This document shows positions 63,238 through 64,000 of a DNA stretch of 64,000 bases, in pieces. The stretch lies in the NCBI GenBank assembly GCA_965230345.1, contig CBDDKR010000002.1:2480001-2544000 (forward strand), written 5' to 3'. Both the position numbers and the translations under genes were made by a program. Position 1 is the stretch's first letter. The number at the start of each line of letters is the position of its first letter. A model generated the notes under the pieces. That model was not told where the DNA came from. It saw only the letters and a list, made by a program, of their open reading frames with translations, and ran no database searches. Source of the DNA: JADKBO01 sp965230345 (lineage in GTDB: Bacteria; Bacteroidota; Bacteroidia; Chitinophagales; Saprospiraceae).

Positions 63238-64000
63238 CTAAAAGGTGTCAAAAATTTCGTTATGTAAAACAGTATTCTCCGAGAAGAATAACCTCTCTAT
63301 TTGAACGACTGTACCAGAAGATATCAATTCTATTGCTGATTCAATATGTGGATATAAAACTTCATCTTTCTCTAAATGTGGAATTTTTGTTCTCACTTCT
63401 TCATGAATTTTATCTAAGACATTGCTTGATTTTAATGGACGATGAAAATCAATAGCTTGACACGCAGATAACAGCTCTATTCCGAGAATTTTTTCAACAT
63501 TTTGAACTACTTGCAGTGCTTTCCTTCCACTAATAGAACCCATACTGACATGGTCTTCTTGCCCCAAAGAAGTAGGAATACTATCTGCACTGGCAGGATG
63601 ACATAATGATTTATTCTCGCTAGCCAAAGCAGCCGATGTGTATTGAGGAATCATAAATCCAGAATTTGAACCCAAGTCTTTCATGAGAAGCTTTGGAACA
63701 CCGTCAACCTTACCTTCCAAAGCTAAATAAGATCTTCTATCCGAAATATTGCCCAGTTCAGAGGCCGCGAGACAAGCATAATCCAAGGCCATCGCTAATG
63801 GTTGTCCATGAAAATTACCTCCACTTACAGTATGATCAGAGTCAAATACAATAGGATTGTCTGTGACAGAATTGATCTCAATCTCAACCAATTCTTTCAA
63901 ATGCAACCAAGCAGTTCTAGAAGCTCCATGCACTTGTGGAATACATCTTAAGGAGTAGGGATCTTGAACTCGATCACAATCTTTATGCGAATCATTAATC
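63238..64000 (-). CDS. hutH: Histidine ammonia-lyase, partial (N-terminal part beyond the window)
   Basis: Converts histidine to urocanate and ammonia. The frame stays open to the window edge, so only the C-terminal 253 residues are visible. They include the signature RVQDPYSLRCIPQVHGASRT, the conserved EINSVTDNPIVF (substrate/MIO region) and SGGNFHGQPLAMALDYACLA. The active-site Ala-Ser-Gly that forms the MIO group lies upstream, outside the window. Its stop is one base before the hutI ATG. Confidence 0.93.
   Translation of the reverse strand, partial: INDSHKDCDRVQDPYSLRCIPQVHGASRTAWLHLKELVEIEINSVTDNPIVFDSDHTVSGGNFHGQPLAMALDYACLAASELGNISDRRSYLALEGKVDGVPKLLMKDLGSNSGFMIPQYTSAALASENKSLCHPASADSIPTSLGQEDHVSMGSISGRKALQVVQNVEKILGIELLSACQAIDFHRPLKSSNVLDKIHEEVRTKIPHLEKDEVLYPHIESAIELISSGTVVQIERLFFSENTVLHNEIFDTF

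Noticed and set aside
1..64000. CRISPR array, tRNA or rRNA genes, riboswitches
   Set aside because: No regularly spaced direct repeats, cloverleaf sequences with a conserved T-loop, or recognisable riboswitch cores were seen in the intergenic gaps when read by eye.

Overview
The window is AT-rich chromosomal DNA from a member of the Bacteroidota, probably a marine or environmental Saprospiria/Flavobacteriia-like organism. Several things point there. At least six large secreted proteins carry or resemble type IX secretion (T9SS) type A C-terminal sorting domains. SprB-like repeats, a DUF1800/DUF1501 pair, a two-component-propeller histidine kinase and a LytTR regulator are present. Promoter-like boxes fit the Bacteroidota consensus TAnnTTTG with an upstream TTG, and the gene order miaB - sigma-54 activator - lptE is typical of the phylum. 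No rRNA, tRNA, CRISPR array or prophage was found.

Layout. 1-4640: two near-identical, same-direction copies of a secreted T9SS protein gene with their upstream regions (23-1676 and 2987-4637), separated by an IS982-family insertion sequence (1677-2723) and the truncated end of a helix-turn-helix gene. 4763-7961: an arsenic-resistance operon (arsR, DUF6428, arsenate reductase, ACR3 pump, DinB-like protein). 8041-11447: panC, a biotin carboxylase gene and holA. 11556-24496: a secreted-protein region with a Tat/T9SS DUF1501 protein and its DUF1800 partner on the minus strand, then a SprB-repeat adhesin-like protein, a DUF1028 protein and a giant Asp-box/LamG protein on the plus strand. 24498-28888: lepA, an SRPBCC gene and tex as one minus-strand operon. 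29393-34949: a YheT-like hydrolase, a split 5'-nucleotidase pair, dnaA and a peroxiredoxin. 35244-42477: a secreted glycosidase-like protein divergent from a sensor kinase/LytTR response regulator pair. 42568-48338: small secreted or lipoprotein genes, an rlmA-type methyltransferase, a glycosyltransferase, a secreted nuclease/phosphatase and a VF530-like ORF without a start codon. 48342-49093: a gene-free stretch with large nested palindromes. 49094-58485: another giant T9SS protein, a DUF1456 protein, the miaB operon, a CHAP amidase, a DinB-like protein and truC. 58497-64000: rmuC and the histidine-degradation genes hutU, hutI and hutH (hutH runs off the window).

The genes form several functional units: arsenate reduction and arsenite export under ArsR control; histidine to formiminoglutamate via HutH, HutU and HutI; and a set of exported proteins likely moved by T9SS, one with a Tat signal. 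The most unusual observations are the mosaic divergence of the tandem copies (47 differences in 210 bp against about 1.6% over the next kilobase), the split nucleotidase with one lipoprotein half and one Tat-like half, a shared C-terminal module in two secreted proteins that lack a normal T9SS tail, a possible small plus-strand RNA upstream of lepA, and the start-less VF530 gene.
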